Assembly (NCBI GenBank): GCA_022448525.1
Contig: JAKVCX010000005.1
Location: 325,540-389,539 of the forward strand
DNA: 64,000 nucleotides
Direction: 5' to 3'
Source of the DNA: Tenacibaculum sp.
GTDB taxonomy: Bacteria; Bacteroidota; Bacteroidia; Flavobacteriales; Flavobacteriaceae
The position numbers were made by a program, and so were the translations under genes. Every line of letters begins with the position of its first letter. The stretch's first letter is position 1. Below the pieces are notes generated by a model, which made no database searches, had not been told where the DNA came from, and saw only the letters and a list, made by a program, of their open reading frames with translations. Of the stretch, positions 16,654 to 25,653 are shown piece after piece.

Positions 16654-17562
16654 CTAAAGAATTAGGCGTTGACCTATTTTTAAAGTGGATGTTCGTCTAA
16701 TTTTATTTGTTTTACAAATTCTGCGAATAGGTACATGATTTTTGTATGCAATTCCAGATAATGTGTCTCCACTTTTTACAATATAAATTTTACGTTTTCG
16801 TTTTTTGTAAGCTGTAACTTTTTCAAAAGTATCTAAAGTAACAAGATTACTCTGTCTTGTTGAGATGTGATAGTAAGGAGTGGCCCAGTCTTCAGTTACC
16901 CAAATATTTTTTGATCGTATTGTGGTTTTACCCTTGAAATTAAAAATATGTTCAGGGTTTATATCAATACCCTTGTAGCGCATTTCTAGATGTAAATGGC
17001 TTCCACGTGATCTTCCTGTATTTCCACCTTTACCAATGAGTTCACCTTTTTTTACAATTGTATTCACTTTTACATCGTACTTAGATAAATGCGCGTAAAC
17101 AGTTTCTAAACCGTTATAATGACGGACAACAATCGTTTTTCCATGTCCAGGATGATAACCAACATATCGAACTTTTCCGTCCAAAACACTATAAACATCA
17201 TCACCAGTAATTAGGTCAATATCAATAGCACGGTGTGCTCGTCCTCTACGCCATCCATATCTTGATGTTACAACATGTTTACGTGGAATTGGAGATGCGT
17301 AAGTTTTGTCAAGAAAATTAATTTCAAAAGGAAAAGAAATTTTCGTGTTACGATATGGGTTAAAATGAATAGTATCCCAATTATTTGCAAAATGAATGTT
17401 GCTCAGACTATCTTTTTGCTTTTTAATTTTGGCGGTTTGTTTTTTATACTTCTTAATTATGTTTGGTAAATGGATTAAATTTTTGCTAAAATCCTGCCCG
17501 TATCCGTTTTGAAGAGTTAGTATTAATAAAGAAACCAATATGGTTCTCTGTAAATGTTTCAT
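16654..17562 (-). CDS. M23 endopeptidase with LysM domain
   Basis: Secreted cell-wall hydrolase of 302 residues. Signal peptide (residues 1-22, ending NGYGQ), a short basic coiled segment, the M23/LytM domain (about 95-205) and a C-terminal LysM peptidoglycan-binding domain (about 257-302, YIVKSGDTLSGIAYKN). Zinc ligands are visible as H110 and D114 (HRAID) and H191 in HLHLE, with YAHLS carrying the further histidine. Predicted to cut peptide cross-links in the periplasm. It lies beside a second M23-domain gene but is separated from it by 63 bp. Confidence 0.93.
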   Translation of the reverse strand: MKHLQRTILVSLLILTLQNGYGQDFSKNLIHLPNIIKKYKKQTAKIKKQKDSLSNIHFANNWDTIHFNPYRNTKISFPFEINFLDKTYASPIPRKHVVTSRYGWRRGRAHRAIDIDLITGDDVYSVLDGKVRYVGYHPGHGKTIVVRHYNGLETVYAHLSKYDVKVNTIVKKGELIGKGGNTGRSRGSHLHLEMRYKGIDINPEHIFNFKGKTTIRSKNIWVTEDWATPYYHISTRQSNLVTLDTFEKVTAYKKRKRKIYIVKSGDTLSGIAYKNHVPIRRICKTNKIRRTSTLKIGQRLIL

Positions 17563-17625
17563 AGAATTTACTTAATGTATTTTGTTCTTAAATTTATGTT
17601 TGGTTAAGTTGTGTTTAATTGATTG

Positions 17626-18933
17626 TTACTCCATAAAATTAATTGGATTTACAAAGTTCCCGTTGTGTTTAATGGCATAATGCAAATGGGGACCAGTGAC
17701 CATTCCAGTTGCTCCAGAATAACCAATAATTTGTCCTTGTTTGACTTTTTGTTCTTTCTTACAATTGAATTTACTTAAATGTGAATAAAGTGTTTGATAT
17801 CCGTTTGTATGTTGAATAATAACTAGATTACCCCATTTTCCTTCATAAGATGCACTAGAAATTATTCCATCAGCAGTAGCGATTATCGGAGTTCCTGTTT
17901 TTGCTTTTATATCGATACCGTCATGATGACGAATTGATTTTAAAATTGGATGTTTCATTGGGCCATATTTCGCAGTGATATCTTTTTTCGTTGTGTTTTT
18001 AATAGGAGAGATCGATGGCTTTTCATTTTTTAATTTCTCAATAACTGGTAGCAAAACATCGGCTTTTGTAAATGAAACTAGAAATAATAGCATTACAGGT
18101 AAAATAGCTAGATATTTTAATTTATGATTTTTGTGAGTTTTAGATGTTGTCATCATATGAATACGTTTTTTTAGGTTTGAATTACCGAAGTAGCTATGTA
18201 AATATTGTTTAGTAGAGTTTTCTATTTCCTCACGCATTAGGTTTAAATAATCTATTATATTAATGTTGTGATCTTCTACTAAGCTTCGATCAACTTGATA
18301 TTCATGAATGGTTTTGAGGGATTTTCTGTATAAATAGACTATCGGATTAAACCAAAAGAATGCAATAAATAACTCCGCAAAGATTAAATCATAAGTATGT
18401 TTGAATTCTACATGACTTTTTTCATGTTGAATGATGATTTTATTCAAGTTAAATTTTTGTTTTAAAGGAATAAATATCCAGTTAAAAAATGCAAAGTGCA
18501 TCGGAGTATTCGTAAGTATTAATTTGTATGATTTCTTATTGATTACTTCTGATTTTCGTTTAAGTATCAATAATTTATTAGCAGAAAATATAATGTTAGA
18601 TAAAAAAAATATGAACCCTAAAAGATATATGTAAGTAATAATAGAGGTTAAATTTATTTCATAGGGTCTGGTACCTGAACTGTGAGATAGCTCCAATTTA
18701 TTACTCGTGACAGTCCCTAATTCAACAAACGCAGGAATTTCTATATTCTGAGTTTGAATTGGAATAGAAGTCTCCACCATCCCAATAATTATAGAAGAAG
18801 GAATGATAAGTAGTAATACAATCCTATTTAACTTGTGGAAAGATGTATTGCTTAAAATGAATTTATAAGTAGCATAAAGCGTGCTAAATACAATACTCAC
18901 TTTAATGATAAATATGATTAGAGAATTATCCAT
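17626..18933 (-). CDS. BlaR1-like M56 metalloprotease fused to an M23 domain
   Basis: A 435-residue membrane protein. The N-terminal half has four hydrophobic segments and the M56 gluzincin motif QHEKSHVEFKH (HEKSH, H170-H174) with a further glutamate at IHEYQVDR. After a membrane segment near 275-290 comes a complete M23 domain with H337 and D341 (HHDGID) and HLH at 416-418. Ordinary BlaR1 proteins end in a penicillin-binding sensor; here a peptidoglycan-peptidase domain takes that place. Its start overlaps the blaI stop by 8 bp, so the pair forms one regulatory unit. Likely role: sense wall damage and inactivate the repressor. Confidence 0.9.
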   Translation of the reverse strand: MDNSLIIFIIKVSIVFSTLYATYKFILSNTSFHKLNRIVLLLIIPSSIIIGMVETSIPIQTQNIEIPAFVELGTVTSNKLELSHSSGTRPYEINLTSIITYIYLLGFIFFLSNIIFSANKLLILKRKSEVINKKSYKLILTNTPMHFAFFNWIFIPLKQKFNLNKIIIQHEKSHVEFKHTYDLIFAELFIAFFWFNPIVYLYRKSLKTIHEYQVDRSLVEDHNINIIDYLNLMREEIENSTKQYLHSYFGNSNLKKRIHMMTTSKTHKNHKLKYLAILPVMLLFLVSFTKADVLLPVIEKLKNEKPSISPIKNTTKKDITAKYGPMKHPILKSIRHHDGIDIKAKTGTPIIATADGIISSASYEGKWGNLVIIQHTNGYQTLYSHLSKFNCKKEQKVKQGQIIGYSGATGMVTGPHLHYAIKHNGNFVNPINFME

Positions 18934-19309
18934 TTTTCTTCTTTAAGTTTTCGATTTTCTCTTCAATTAAATCTTTGATTTCTTCTAATTCAGATAAATT
19001 CAAATCTTCGTTTTTTGTAAAATAAGAAGCGAACTTACCAGATGAACCGTTAAAGAAACTAAAAATGATATCATTCATGTATTCGGAAAAATATTTATTC
19101 TTACTTACTAAGGGATAATATTCTCGGGTTTTACCAAATGTTTTATAATCGAGGAAATTTTTCTTTACTAATACACGGACAACAGTAGATATGGTCGTGT
19201 AAGCAGGCTTTGGTTCAGGAAATTGTTCAACAATATCTTTTAGAAAAGCTTTTTTCAATTTCCATATGTATTGCATTATTTGCTCTTCTGGTTTGGTTAA
19301 CTTATTCAT
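18926..19309 (-). CDS. BlaI/MecI-family transcriptional repressor
   Basis: A 127-residue winged-helix repressor. The wing-helix part (about 1-75) contains EEQIMQYIWKLKKAFLKDIV and TTISTVVRVLVKKNFL; a helical dimerisation part rich in Glu/Lys follows. In the family, cleavage by the partner M56 protease releases the operon. It overlaps the M56-M23 gene, and a long palindrome stands 15 bp before its start, so self-repression is likely. Confidence 0.93.
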   Translation of the reverse strand: MNKLTKPEEQIMQYIWKLKKAFLKDIVEQFPEPKPAYTTISTVVRVLVKKNFLDYKTFGKTREYYPLVSKNKYFSEYMNDIIFSFFNGSSGKFASYFTKNEDLNLSELEEIKDLIEEKIENLKKKNG

Positions 19310-19324
19310 AGGGCAAATATATGT

Positions 19325-19360
19325 TTTTTATTACTATGACTATAGTTATAGTAATAAAAA
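19325..19360. promoter_or_regulatory. BlaI-type operator palindrome
   Basis: Two perfect 13-bp arms (TTTTTATTACTAT and ATAGTAATAAAAA) flank a centre that contains the palindrome ACTATAGT. The dyad stands 15-51 bp before the repressor ATG. Its TACTAT/ATAGTA half-sites resemble the TACA-type half-sites of BlaI/MecI operators. It is the only such site seen near this pair. Confidence 0.8.
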
Positions 19361-19408
19361 GTATGTTAAAGTTACGAAAGCTTATATTTAATAGTGCTTA
19401 GGGAAGAT

Positions 19409-19948
19409 TTAGTCGAATTCAAAAAAACTAAAAACGCTACCTCCATAACGTTTTTCGTAGCTTAATTTAGGATGTGAAGAGATATCTGTATGCTTTGAAT
19501 GCTCTATGATTAAAGTTCCTTCTTCGTTTAATAGTTCCTTTTCAAAAACAATATCAGCAATTTTTAAAAATTGTGAATCTTCAAAATCATAAGGAGGATC
19601 TGCAAAAATTATATCTGTTTTAATTGTTGTCTTTTCTAGAAATTTAAAGACGTCACTTTTAAAAGTCGTAATATCTAGATCCAACTCCTTTGCTGTTTGA
19701 TTTATGAATTTAACACAGCCGTAATGACCATCTACTGCGTAGATAGTTTCAGTACCTCTAGAAGCGAATTCGTAACTTATATTTCCAGTTCCCGCAAATA
19801 GATCTAATACCGAAATAGAATCAAAATAATAAAGATTATTCAAAATATTGAATAAAGATTCTTTTGCCATATCAGTTGTTGGACGCACAGGTAAGTTTTT
19901 CGGTGCGCTAATTCTTTTACTTTTAAATTTTCCTGAGATTATTCGCAT
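19409..19948 (-). CDS. rsmD: RsmD, 16S rRNA (guanine-966 N2) methyltransferase
   Basis: A 179-residue class I SAM-dependent methyltransferase acting on the small ribosomal subunit. Family signatures: MRIISGKFKSKRI at the N-terminus, RPTTDMAKESLFNIL, the SAM site VLDLFAGTGNISYEFASRG and the catalytic DPPYDF. Normal length. It starts immediately after the DUF3822 stop, in a three-gene run from 21488. Confidence 0.93.
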   Translation of the reverse strand: MRIISGKFKSKRISAPKNLPVRPTTDMAKESLFNILNNLYYFDSISVLDLFAGTGNISYEFASRGTETIYAVDGHYGCVKFINQTAKELDLDITTFKSDVFKFLEKTTIKTDIIFADPPYDFEDSQFLKIADIVFEKELLNEEGTLIIEHSKHTDISSHPKLSYEKRYGGSVFSFFEFD

Positions 19949-20776
19949 TTAGGATAATAATAGATAATTTGAATGTGGTACAAAGGTTTCTGAACTTTCT
20001 AAGAAATCAGAAGTAGGTTCTAAAAACTCAATATTAGGAATATATTCTTTTGATAATGTAAAGATATCAGAATTTTCGGAAACACTTCCAAGTAGTCGAA
20101 TTTGTATCGATAATATGTCTAACTCAAGTTGCTCAGAGACAAACAGAATATAGTAAAGGAAGTCTTCTTTTGAATTATATTGAAAACTATTATAAAGCGT
20201 AAAATTTCCGTTTTTGAAAACGATAACATCTAATGTGGTTTCACTAACATGAACATATAAAGTATTCGAGAAACTTCCCTTATGAACTTCAAATATTTTT
20301 TCAATTAGTATTGTCGAATGATGCTTAAATTCGAATTCACCAAAATTCTGAAATAAGAAATTATTAATATTTACATACGGAATGTATACATTTTTAGCCT
20401 CTAGGGAAGGTAAATTATCAAAAGTAATATAGTCTGATTCAAACGTTTTTATGTTAAAATCTAAATACGTTTTTAAGTTATCTTCATCAAAAAACTCAGA
20501 TGGAATTTGAGTTGTTAGTTGATTTTGATGTATGGCAATAATTTTATCAAACTCTACTTGTAATTCCTTATCTGTTTCAAAAATAGATTGGATTTTCTCA
20601 AGTAATAGATTAGGTGATTCAATTGAATTATCAAACGAATATTTTGCTAATAGAATAATTTCATTACTAGGAATGTCTTTCACACAAAAAGAAAATCCAT
20701 CCAAACTAAATTGGATGGACAGACTTTTATTTTTTGATGAAATTTCTCTATTATTCTTCTGAATCAGTTTTTTCAT
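19949..20776 (-). CDS. DUF3822 family protein
   Basis: A 275-residue Bacteroidota-restricted protein with an actin-like (ASKHA) style pattern. Features: KSLSIQFSLDGFSFCV at the start, VYIPYVNINNFLFQNFGEFEF in the middle, and LYVHVSETTLDVIVFKNGNF followed by LYNSFQYNSKEDFLYYILF. No signal peptide. The gene is regularly found just before rsmD in this phylum, as here. Two further in-frame ATGs lie upstream (20782, 20809); 20776 was chosen to limit overlap with the preceding gene. Function unknown. Confidence 0.8.
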   Translation of the reverse strand: MKKLIQKNNREISSKNKSLSIQFSLDGFSFCVKDIPSNEIILLAKYSFDNSIESPNLLLEKIQSIFETDKELQVEFDKIIAIHQNQLTTQIPSEFFDEDNLKTYLDFNIKTFESDYITFDNLPSLEAKNVYIPYVNINNFLFQNFGEFEFKHHSTILIEKIFEVHKGSFSNTLYVHVSETTLDVIVFKNGNFTLYNSFQYNSKEDFLYYILFVSEQLELDILSIQIRLLGSVSENSDIFTLSKEYIPNIEFLEPTSDFLESSETFVPHSNYLLLS

Positions 20777-21488
20777 CTCCATTATCGTAAAAAGGAGGCC
20801 AGTTACCACCAGTTGAAACTTCTTCTAAAGAACCTACAGAAACAAATTCACCTTTAATTTGGTCAGCTTCAATTGCTTCTAATTCTTGTTTGATTAAGTG
20901 GAATGGTAATCCTTTTAAAATTTCTTTTTTGTCAGTTTTAGCTTCAAATACAGGTACAAATAATCCTGTGATTTTTTCGATTTCTCCAGTTGCCATTTCA
21001 AATTCCTTTTCTGTTCCAGGAACGTTAAACATCTCTTTGTAAGGTCTGTCTTTGAAATATTTTAATGCTGGTTCAAAACCTGTAGTATCTATTTGCTTTA
21101 CAGAGATTTTCTTAGTGATTCCTCCACCTAAAACTAACTCTTTCTCAACGTTAATTGTCTCTGTAATAACTAATGAGTCATTTTCAATGAAATTAATTAA
21201 GCTACTTTTATCTTTCGCAAAAACTCCTTTTGCATCTTTGAATTTGATTTGAGCATCTCTAATCAATTTTAACTGATCGATAACTTTAGCATAGCGAACC
21301 TTCTTTTCTTTGTTAAATTTGATAGGCTCCATAACTCCATTATAGATCAAATAAACCAAATAACCTGCAGCTAATAATAATAATACAGAAACTAAACCTC
21401 TTAATTTTAATGGTATAAACTTTACTATTACAAAAGCTAAAAGGATTGCGACTACGACAGCTGCTACAATCGTTAATATTAAATTCAT
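20751..21488 (-). CDS. Conserved membrane-anchored protein of unknown function
   Basis: A 245-residue protein. The start at 21488 (MNLILTIVAAVVVAILL) opens on two membrane segments (about 1-22 and 30-52). A soluble domain of about 190 residues follows (KVRYAKVIDQLKLIRDAQIKFKDAKGVF), reminiscent of a pilin-like or secretion accessory fold, and the tail is acidic. Longer frames upstream would place charged residues before the first membrane segment and are less likely. It overlaps the DUF3822 gene by 26 bp. I do not know its function. Confidence 0.78.
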   Translation of the reverse strand: MNLILTIVAAVVVAILLAFVIVKFIPLKLRGLVSVLLLLAAGYLVYLIYNGVMEPIKFNKEKKVRYAKVIDQLKLIRDAQIKFKDAKGVFAKDKSSLINFIENDSLVITETINVEKELVLGGGITKKISVKQIDTTGFEPALKYFKDRPYKEMFNVPGTEKEFEMATGEIEKITGLFVPVFEAKTDKKEILKGLPFHLIKQELEAIEADQIKGEFVSVGSLEEVSTGGNWPPFYDNGDEKTDSEE

Positions 21489-21571
21489 TGTATCTAGATT
21501 TTTTTTATATGATATGTACGCAAATCTACAATTTTTTTTCAATCATGAAAACAAATATTTGCAAATACAGT

Positions 21572-21579
21572 TATCTTTG
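21572..21579 (+). promoter_or_regulatory. Candidate -7 element for the helicase gene
   Basis: TATCTTTG fits TAnnTTTG and lies 18 bp before the start at 21598. No well-placed -33 element is apparent. Confidence 0.35.
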
Positions 21580-21597
21580 ATTTTTTATTAAAAAAAC

Positions 21598-23025
21598 ATG
21601 ATCAAGAATCCTGCCGATTTTTACAAAGAGCTATTAAAAAAGTTTTCTTACGAACCTACAGAACGCCAACTGGAACTTATTGATAACCTTTCACATTTTG
21701 TTTTCGATAAGAATAATCAGTCTTTATTTTTATTAAAAGGTTATGCAGGTACGGGTAAAACGACTGTCATAAGTACCATCGTCCATAGTTTATGGAAAGT
21801 CGGAACCAAAGCGGTCTTATTAGCTCCTACAGGACGTGCAGCAAAAGTTATTTCGGGTTATTCAAACAGACAAGCTTTTACAATTCATAAGAAAATTTAT
21901 TTTCCTAAGAAGCAATCTAGTGGAGGTGTGAGTTTTGTAATGCAGCCTAATAAGCATACAAATACCATTTTTATAGTTGATGAAGCTTCTATGATTTCTG
22001 ATCAGGTTCAAAATGCTAAACTATTTGAAAATGGATCTGTTTTAGATGATTTAATTTCATATGTCTATTCAGGTAAGAACTGTAAACTTTTGTTTATTGG
22101 AGATACTGCGCAGTTGCCTCCAGTCAAGTTAGATGTTAGTCCTGCTTTAGATAGCGACAAGTTATCTCTACATTATAATAAAGATATTTCTGAAATTGAA
22201 TTAGACGAAGTCGTTCGTCAACAACAAGACTCTGGGATTTTGGCCAATGCAACAGATTTACGATTATTAATACAAAATGAAGGTATTGATTTTCAGTTTG
22301 ATTTGAATTATCCAGATATTATTAGGTTGCAAGATGGATACGATATTCAAGATGCTATAACACAAGCTTATGATGGAGAGATTGGAGTAGAAGATACAGC
22401 AATTATTGTTCGCTCGAATAAAAGAGCGAATCAATATAATCAACAAATACGAACTAAAATTCGTGGACAGGAAAACGAAATTTCTGTTGGTGATTATGTA
22501 ATGGTTGTTAAGAATAATTACTTTTGGTTAAAAGATTCGTCATCAGCAGGTTTTATTGCAAATGGTGATACATGCGAAGTAATGCGAATCATTCAGATTA
22601 AAGAATTATACGGCTTTAAGTTTGCAGAGGTTGAAATTAGGATGATTGATTATTCGGATATGAAACCATTTGAAACTGTTTTGTTATTGGATACTTTAAC
22701 AAGTGAAAGTCCATCTTTAACGTACGAAGAATCTAATAGATTATACGAAGCTGTTAAGGAAGATTTTGCACATGAAAAATCTAAATACAAACAGTTCATG
22801 GAAATTAAAAAGAACAAATTCTTTAACGCTTTACAGGTAAAGTTTTCTTATGCTATGACTTGTCATAAATCTCAAGGAGGGCAATGGAAAACAGTATTTA
22901 TTGAACAACCTTATTTGCCAGATGGGATGAGTGTTGAGTATTTACGCTGGTTGTATACAGCGGTGACTAGAGCACAGGAAAAATTATATCTAATAGGATT
23001 TAGTGATGATTATTTTGTAGAATAA
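21598..23025 (+). CDS. RecD-like superfamily 1 DNA helicase
   Basis: A 475-residue ATP-dependent helicase related to RecD/Dda, without the other RecBCD subunits nearby. Walker A is GYAGTGKTT (residues 48-56). Walker B is FIVDEASM, motif III is LLFIGDTAQLPPV, and the C-terminal UvrD-like part has the MTCHKSQGGQW and LYTAVTRAQEKLYLIG motifs. Proteins of this type unwind 5'-3' and act at stalled forks or in recombination. It stands alone, divergent from the 20751-21488 gene. Confidence 0.9.
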   Translation: MIKNPADFYKELLKKFSYEPTERQLELIDNLSHFVFDKNNQSLFLLKGYAGTGKTTVISTIVHSLWKVGTKAVLLAPTGRAAKVISGYSNRQAFTIHKKIYFPKKQSSGGVSFVMQPNKHTNTIFIVDEASMISDQVQNAKLFENGSVLDDLISYVYSGKNCKLLFIGDTAQLPPVKLDVSPALDSDKLSLHYNKDISEIELDEVVRQQQDSGILANATDLRLLIQNEGIDFQFDLNYPDIIRLQDGYDIQDAITQAYDGEIGVEDTAIIVRSNKRANQYNQQIRTKIRGQENEISVGDYVMVVKNNYFWLKDSSSAGFIANGDTCEVMRIIQIKELYGFKFAEVEIRMIDYSDMKPFETVLLLDTLTSESPSLTYEESNRLYEAVKEDFAHEKSKYKQFMEIKKNKFFNALQVKFSYAMTCHKSQGGQWKTVFIEQPYLPDGMSVEYLRWLYTAVTRAQEKLYLIGFSDDYFVE

Positions 23026-23050
23026 AGTGTTAGCATTTTGTTAAACTCAG

Positions 23051-23079
23051 TTGGTTGATTATTAAAAAGAGTACATTTG
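23051..23079 (+). promoter_or_regulatory. Promoter of the PIG-L deacetylase gene
   Basis: TTG at 23051-23053 and TACATTTG at 23072-23079 are separated by 18 bp, close to the Bacteroidota -33/-7 arrangement. The expected start of transcription is near 23086, 17 bp before the ATG. This is the best promoter match found in the window. Confidence 0.55.
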
Positions 23080-23102
23080 TTAGTCAACATTAACTATTAA
23101 AA

Positions 23103-25601
23103 ATGAACAAAAAGGCACTTATTTTTATTTCATTTTTGCTGATTTTTTCTTCAGCGACTGCACAAAAGCCCCAAAAGTTAACTACAAATCAGATTTACGA
23201 AAAAGTACAGAAACTTAATTTTTTAGGTTCTGCATTATATGTGGCAGCGCATCCAGATGATGAAAACACACGTTTAATTGCATATTTAGCAAATAACGTT
23301 AAAGCAAGAACAGCGTATTTATCTTTAACTAGAGGTGATGGAGGTCAAAATTTAATTGGTCCAGAAATTCGCGAATTGTTAGGTGTAATTCGTACACATG
23401 AATTATTAGCAGCCAGAGGAGTAGATGGTGGAGAACAACGATTTTCTAGAGCAAACGATTTTGGATATTCGAAACACCCAGAAGAAACGTTCAATATTTG
23501 GGATAAGGATAAAGTTTTGTCAGATGTAGTTTGGGCAATAAGAAAATTTAAGCCAGACGTGATTATCAACCGTTTTAATCACAGAACACCAGGAACTACT
23601 CATGGACATCACACGGCTTCAGCAATGTTGAGTGTTGATGCTTTTGATTTAGCTGGTGATAAAACAAAGTATCCAGAACAATTAAAATATACTGAAACTT
23701 GGCAACCAAACCGCTTATTTTTTAATACTTCTTGGTGGTTTTACGGAAGCAGAGAAAACTTCGAAAAAGCAGATAAAAGTAAAATGTTAAACTTTGATAT
23801 TGGAGTTTATTATCCATTAAAAGGAGTTTCAAATAATGAACTTGCTTCAATTGCTAGTAGTCAGCACTTATGTCAAGGTTTTGGTAGATTAACTACAAGA
23901 GGAGAACAAACAGAGTGGGTAGAGTTTTTAAAAGGAGATTTCCCAAAAGATAAAAAAGATATTTTTTCAGGAATCAATACCACATGGAATAGAGTAAAAG
24001 GTGGAGGAGCAATTGGAGATATTTTATATGATGTTGAGAAAAACTTTGACTTTGTAAACCCTTCAAAACACTTACCAAGCTTATTAAAAGCTTATACTTT
24101 AATTAATAAGTTAAAAGACGAACATTGGAAAGCCATTAAGTCTGAAGAAATCAAAGAAATTATTGAAGCATGTTCTGGTTTATATTTAGAAGCATCAGCA
24201 AAAACTTCTAGTTCAACTCCAAATGCTTCAGTAAAAGTAGATTTTGAAGTGTTAAATAGAAGTAGTGTTTCAATGGATTTAACTTCTATAGAATGGTTAC
24301 CAGCTAATAAGACTGTTGCGAAGGACATTGATTTACTTGCGAATAAAAGACAAAACTTCACAGAAGATCTTTCTTTAGCAGGAATTGGATATTCTGATCC
24401 ATATTGGTTAAAAGATAAATGGGGATTAGGAATGTATACTGTGAAAAATCAAGAGTTAATTGGTAAGCCAGAAACGCCAAGACCGGTTCAAGTGAAATTC
24501 AATTTAATGATTGAAGACACACCTATTTCGTTCACGAAAAATGTAGTGAGAAGATATTCGCAACGTGATAAAGGAGAAATCTACGAGCCTTTTGAAGTGT
24601 TACCTAAAGTAACAACAAAATTAAAGGATAAGGTAATCATCTTCTCAGATGATAATACTAAGAAAATTGCAGTTGAAGTAAGATCAGGAGAAGCAAATAT
24701 TCAAGGGAATATTGCTTTAGAAGTTCCAGAAGGATGGACTGTTACTCCAAACCAAGCTTCGTTTACAATTGAGCAAAAAGGAGATAAAAGAGTTGTAGAC
24801 TTCACAGTTTCTCCTCCAAAAGGTCAATCAGAAGGATATATTAAAGCTTTAGCTACAATTGACAACGTTACTTTTGATAAAGAATTAATAGAGATTAACT
24901 ACAATCATATTCCAAAACAATCTGTTTTAATGCCATCTAAAGCGAAAATTGTTCGTTTGGATATCAGAAAAGAAGGGAAATCTATTGGTTATATTCAAGG
25001 TTCAGGAGATGCTGTTCCAGAAAGTTTACGTCAAATTGGTTATACCGTAACGGAAGTATCACCAGAAAGTATTAATGAAAACTCTTTAGGAGGTTTTGAT
25101 GCTGTTGTTGTTGGGATTAGAGCATACAATACAAAGAAAGTTTTACAGTTCAAGCAAAAACACTTGTTAGAATATGTGAAAAATGGAGGTAATGTAATTG
25201 TTCAGTACAATACGAATAGGAGAGTTGATGTAAAAGCTCCTTATACCTTAAAATTATCTAGAGATAGAGTTACTGATGAACATGCTAAAGTAACCATGTT
25301 GGCAAAGGATCATGGAGTTTTAAATTATCCAAATAAAATTGAAGCTAACGATTTTGAAGGTTGGGTTCAAGAAAGAGGATTGTATTTTCCTAATAACTGG
25401 AGTTCAGAATACGAGCCTATTTTAGCAATGAATGATAAAGGAGAATCTGCTAAAAAAGGAAGTTTATTAGTAGCAAAATATGGAAAAGGAAATTATATCT
25501 ACACAGGATTGAGTTTCTTTAGAGAATTACCTGCTGGTGTTCCTGGAGCATATAAATTATTCGCAAATTTACTTTCCTTGAAAGAAAATGAAATAAAATA
25601 A
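23103..25601 (+). CDS. Secreted PIG-L/LmbE family deacetylase with large C-terminal region
   Basis: An 832-residue exported protein. Signal peptide 1-20 (ending SSATAQ). PIG-L domain about 35-290, with the zinc motif AAHPDDE (49-54) and the second ligand region THGHHTASAM. The family removes acetyl groups from N-acetylglucosaminyl compounds. Beyond it lie beta-sandwich segments (about 380-620, including VEVPEGWTVTPNQASF-like pattern) and a C-terminal domain with a glutamine-amidotransferase-like arrangement (FDAVVVGIRAYNTKK, then VKNGGNVIVQYNT). The type is common in Bacteroidota and may act on host- or algal-derived glycans. No sorting tail is seen, so the periplasm is the likely site. Confidence 0.88.
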   Translation: MNKKALIFISFLLIFSSATAQKPQKLTTNQIYEKVQKLNFLGSALYVAAHPDDENTRLIAYLANNVKARTAYLSLTRGDGGQNLIGPEIRELLGVIRTHELLAARGVDGGEQRFSRANDFGYSKHPEETFNIWDKDKVLSDVVWAIRKFKPDVIINRFNHRTPGTTHGHHTASAMLSVDAFDLAGDKTKYPEQLKYTETWQPNRLFFNTSWWFYGSRENFEKADKSKMLNFDIGVYYPLKGVSNNELASIASSQHLCQGFGRLTTRGEQTEWVEFLKGDFPKDKKDIFSGINTTWNRVKGGGAIGDILYDVEKNFDFVNPSKHLPSLLKAYTLINKLKDEHWKAIKSEEIKEIIEACSGLYLEASAKTSSSTPNASVKVDFEVLNRSSVSMDLTSIEWLPANKTVAKDIDLLANKRQNFTEDLSLAGIGYSDPYWLKDKWGLGMYTVKNQELIGKPETPRPVQVKFNLMIEDTPISFTKNVVRRYSQRDKGEIYEPFEVLPKVTTKLKDKVIIFSDDNTKKIAVEVRSGEANIQGNIALEVPEGWTVTPNQASFTIEQKGDKRVVDFTVSPPKGQSEGYIKALATIDNVTFDKELIEINYNHIPKQSVLMPSKAKIVRLDIRKEGKSIGYIQGSGDAVPESLRQIGYTVTEVSPESINENSLGGFDAVVVGIRAYNTKKVLQFKQKHLLEYVKNGGNVIVQYNTNRRVDVKAPYTLKLSRDRVTDEHAKVTMLAKDHGVLNYPNKIEANDFEGWVQERGLYFPNNWSSEYEPILAMNDKGESAKKGSLLVAKYGKGNYIYTGLSFFRELPAGVPGAYKLFANLLSLKENEIK

Positions 25602-25620
25602 AGTTTATTATAATTCATGA

Positions 25621-25649
25621 AAATGCCCGAATCAATTCGGGCATTTTTT
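25621..25649. terminator. Bidirectional terminator
   Basis: AAATGCCCGAAT CA ATTCGGGCATTT with a T run, a 12-bp perfect stem between the convergent deacetylase and response-regulator genes. Confidence 0.88.
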
Positions 25650-25653
25650 GTTT

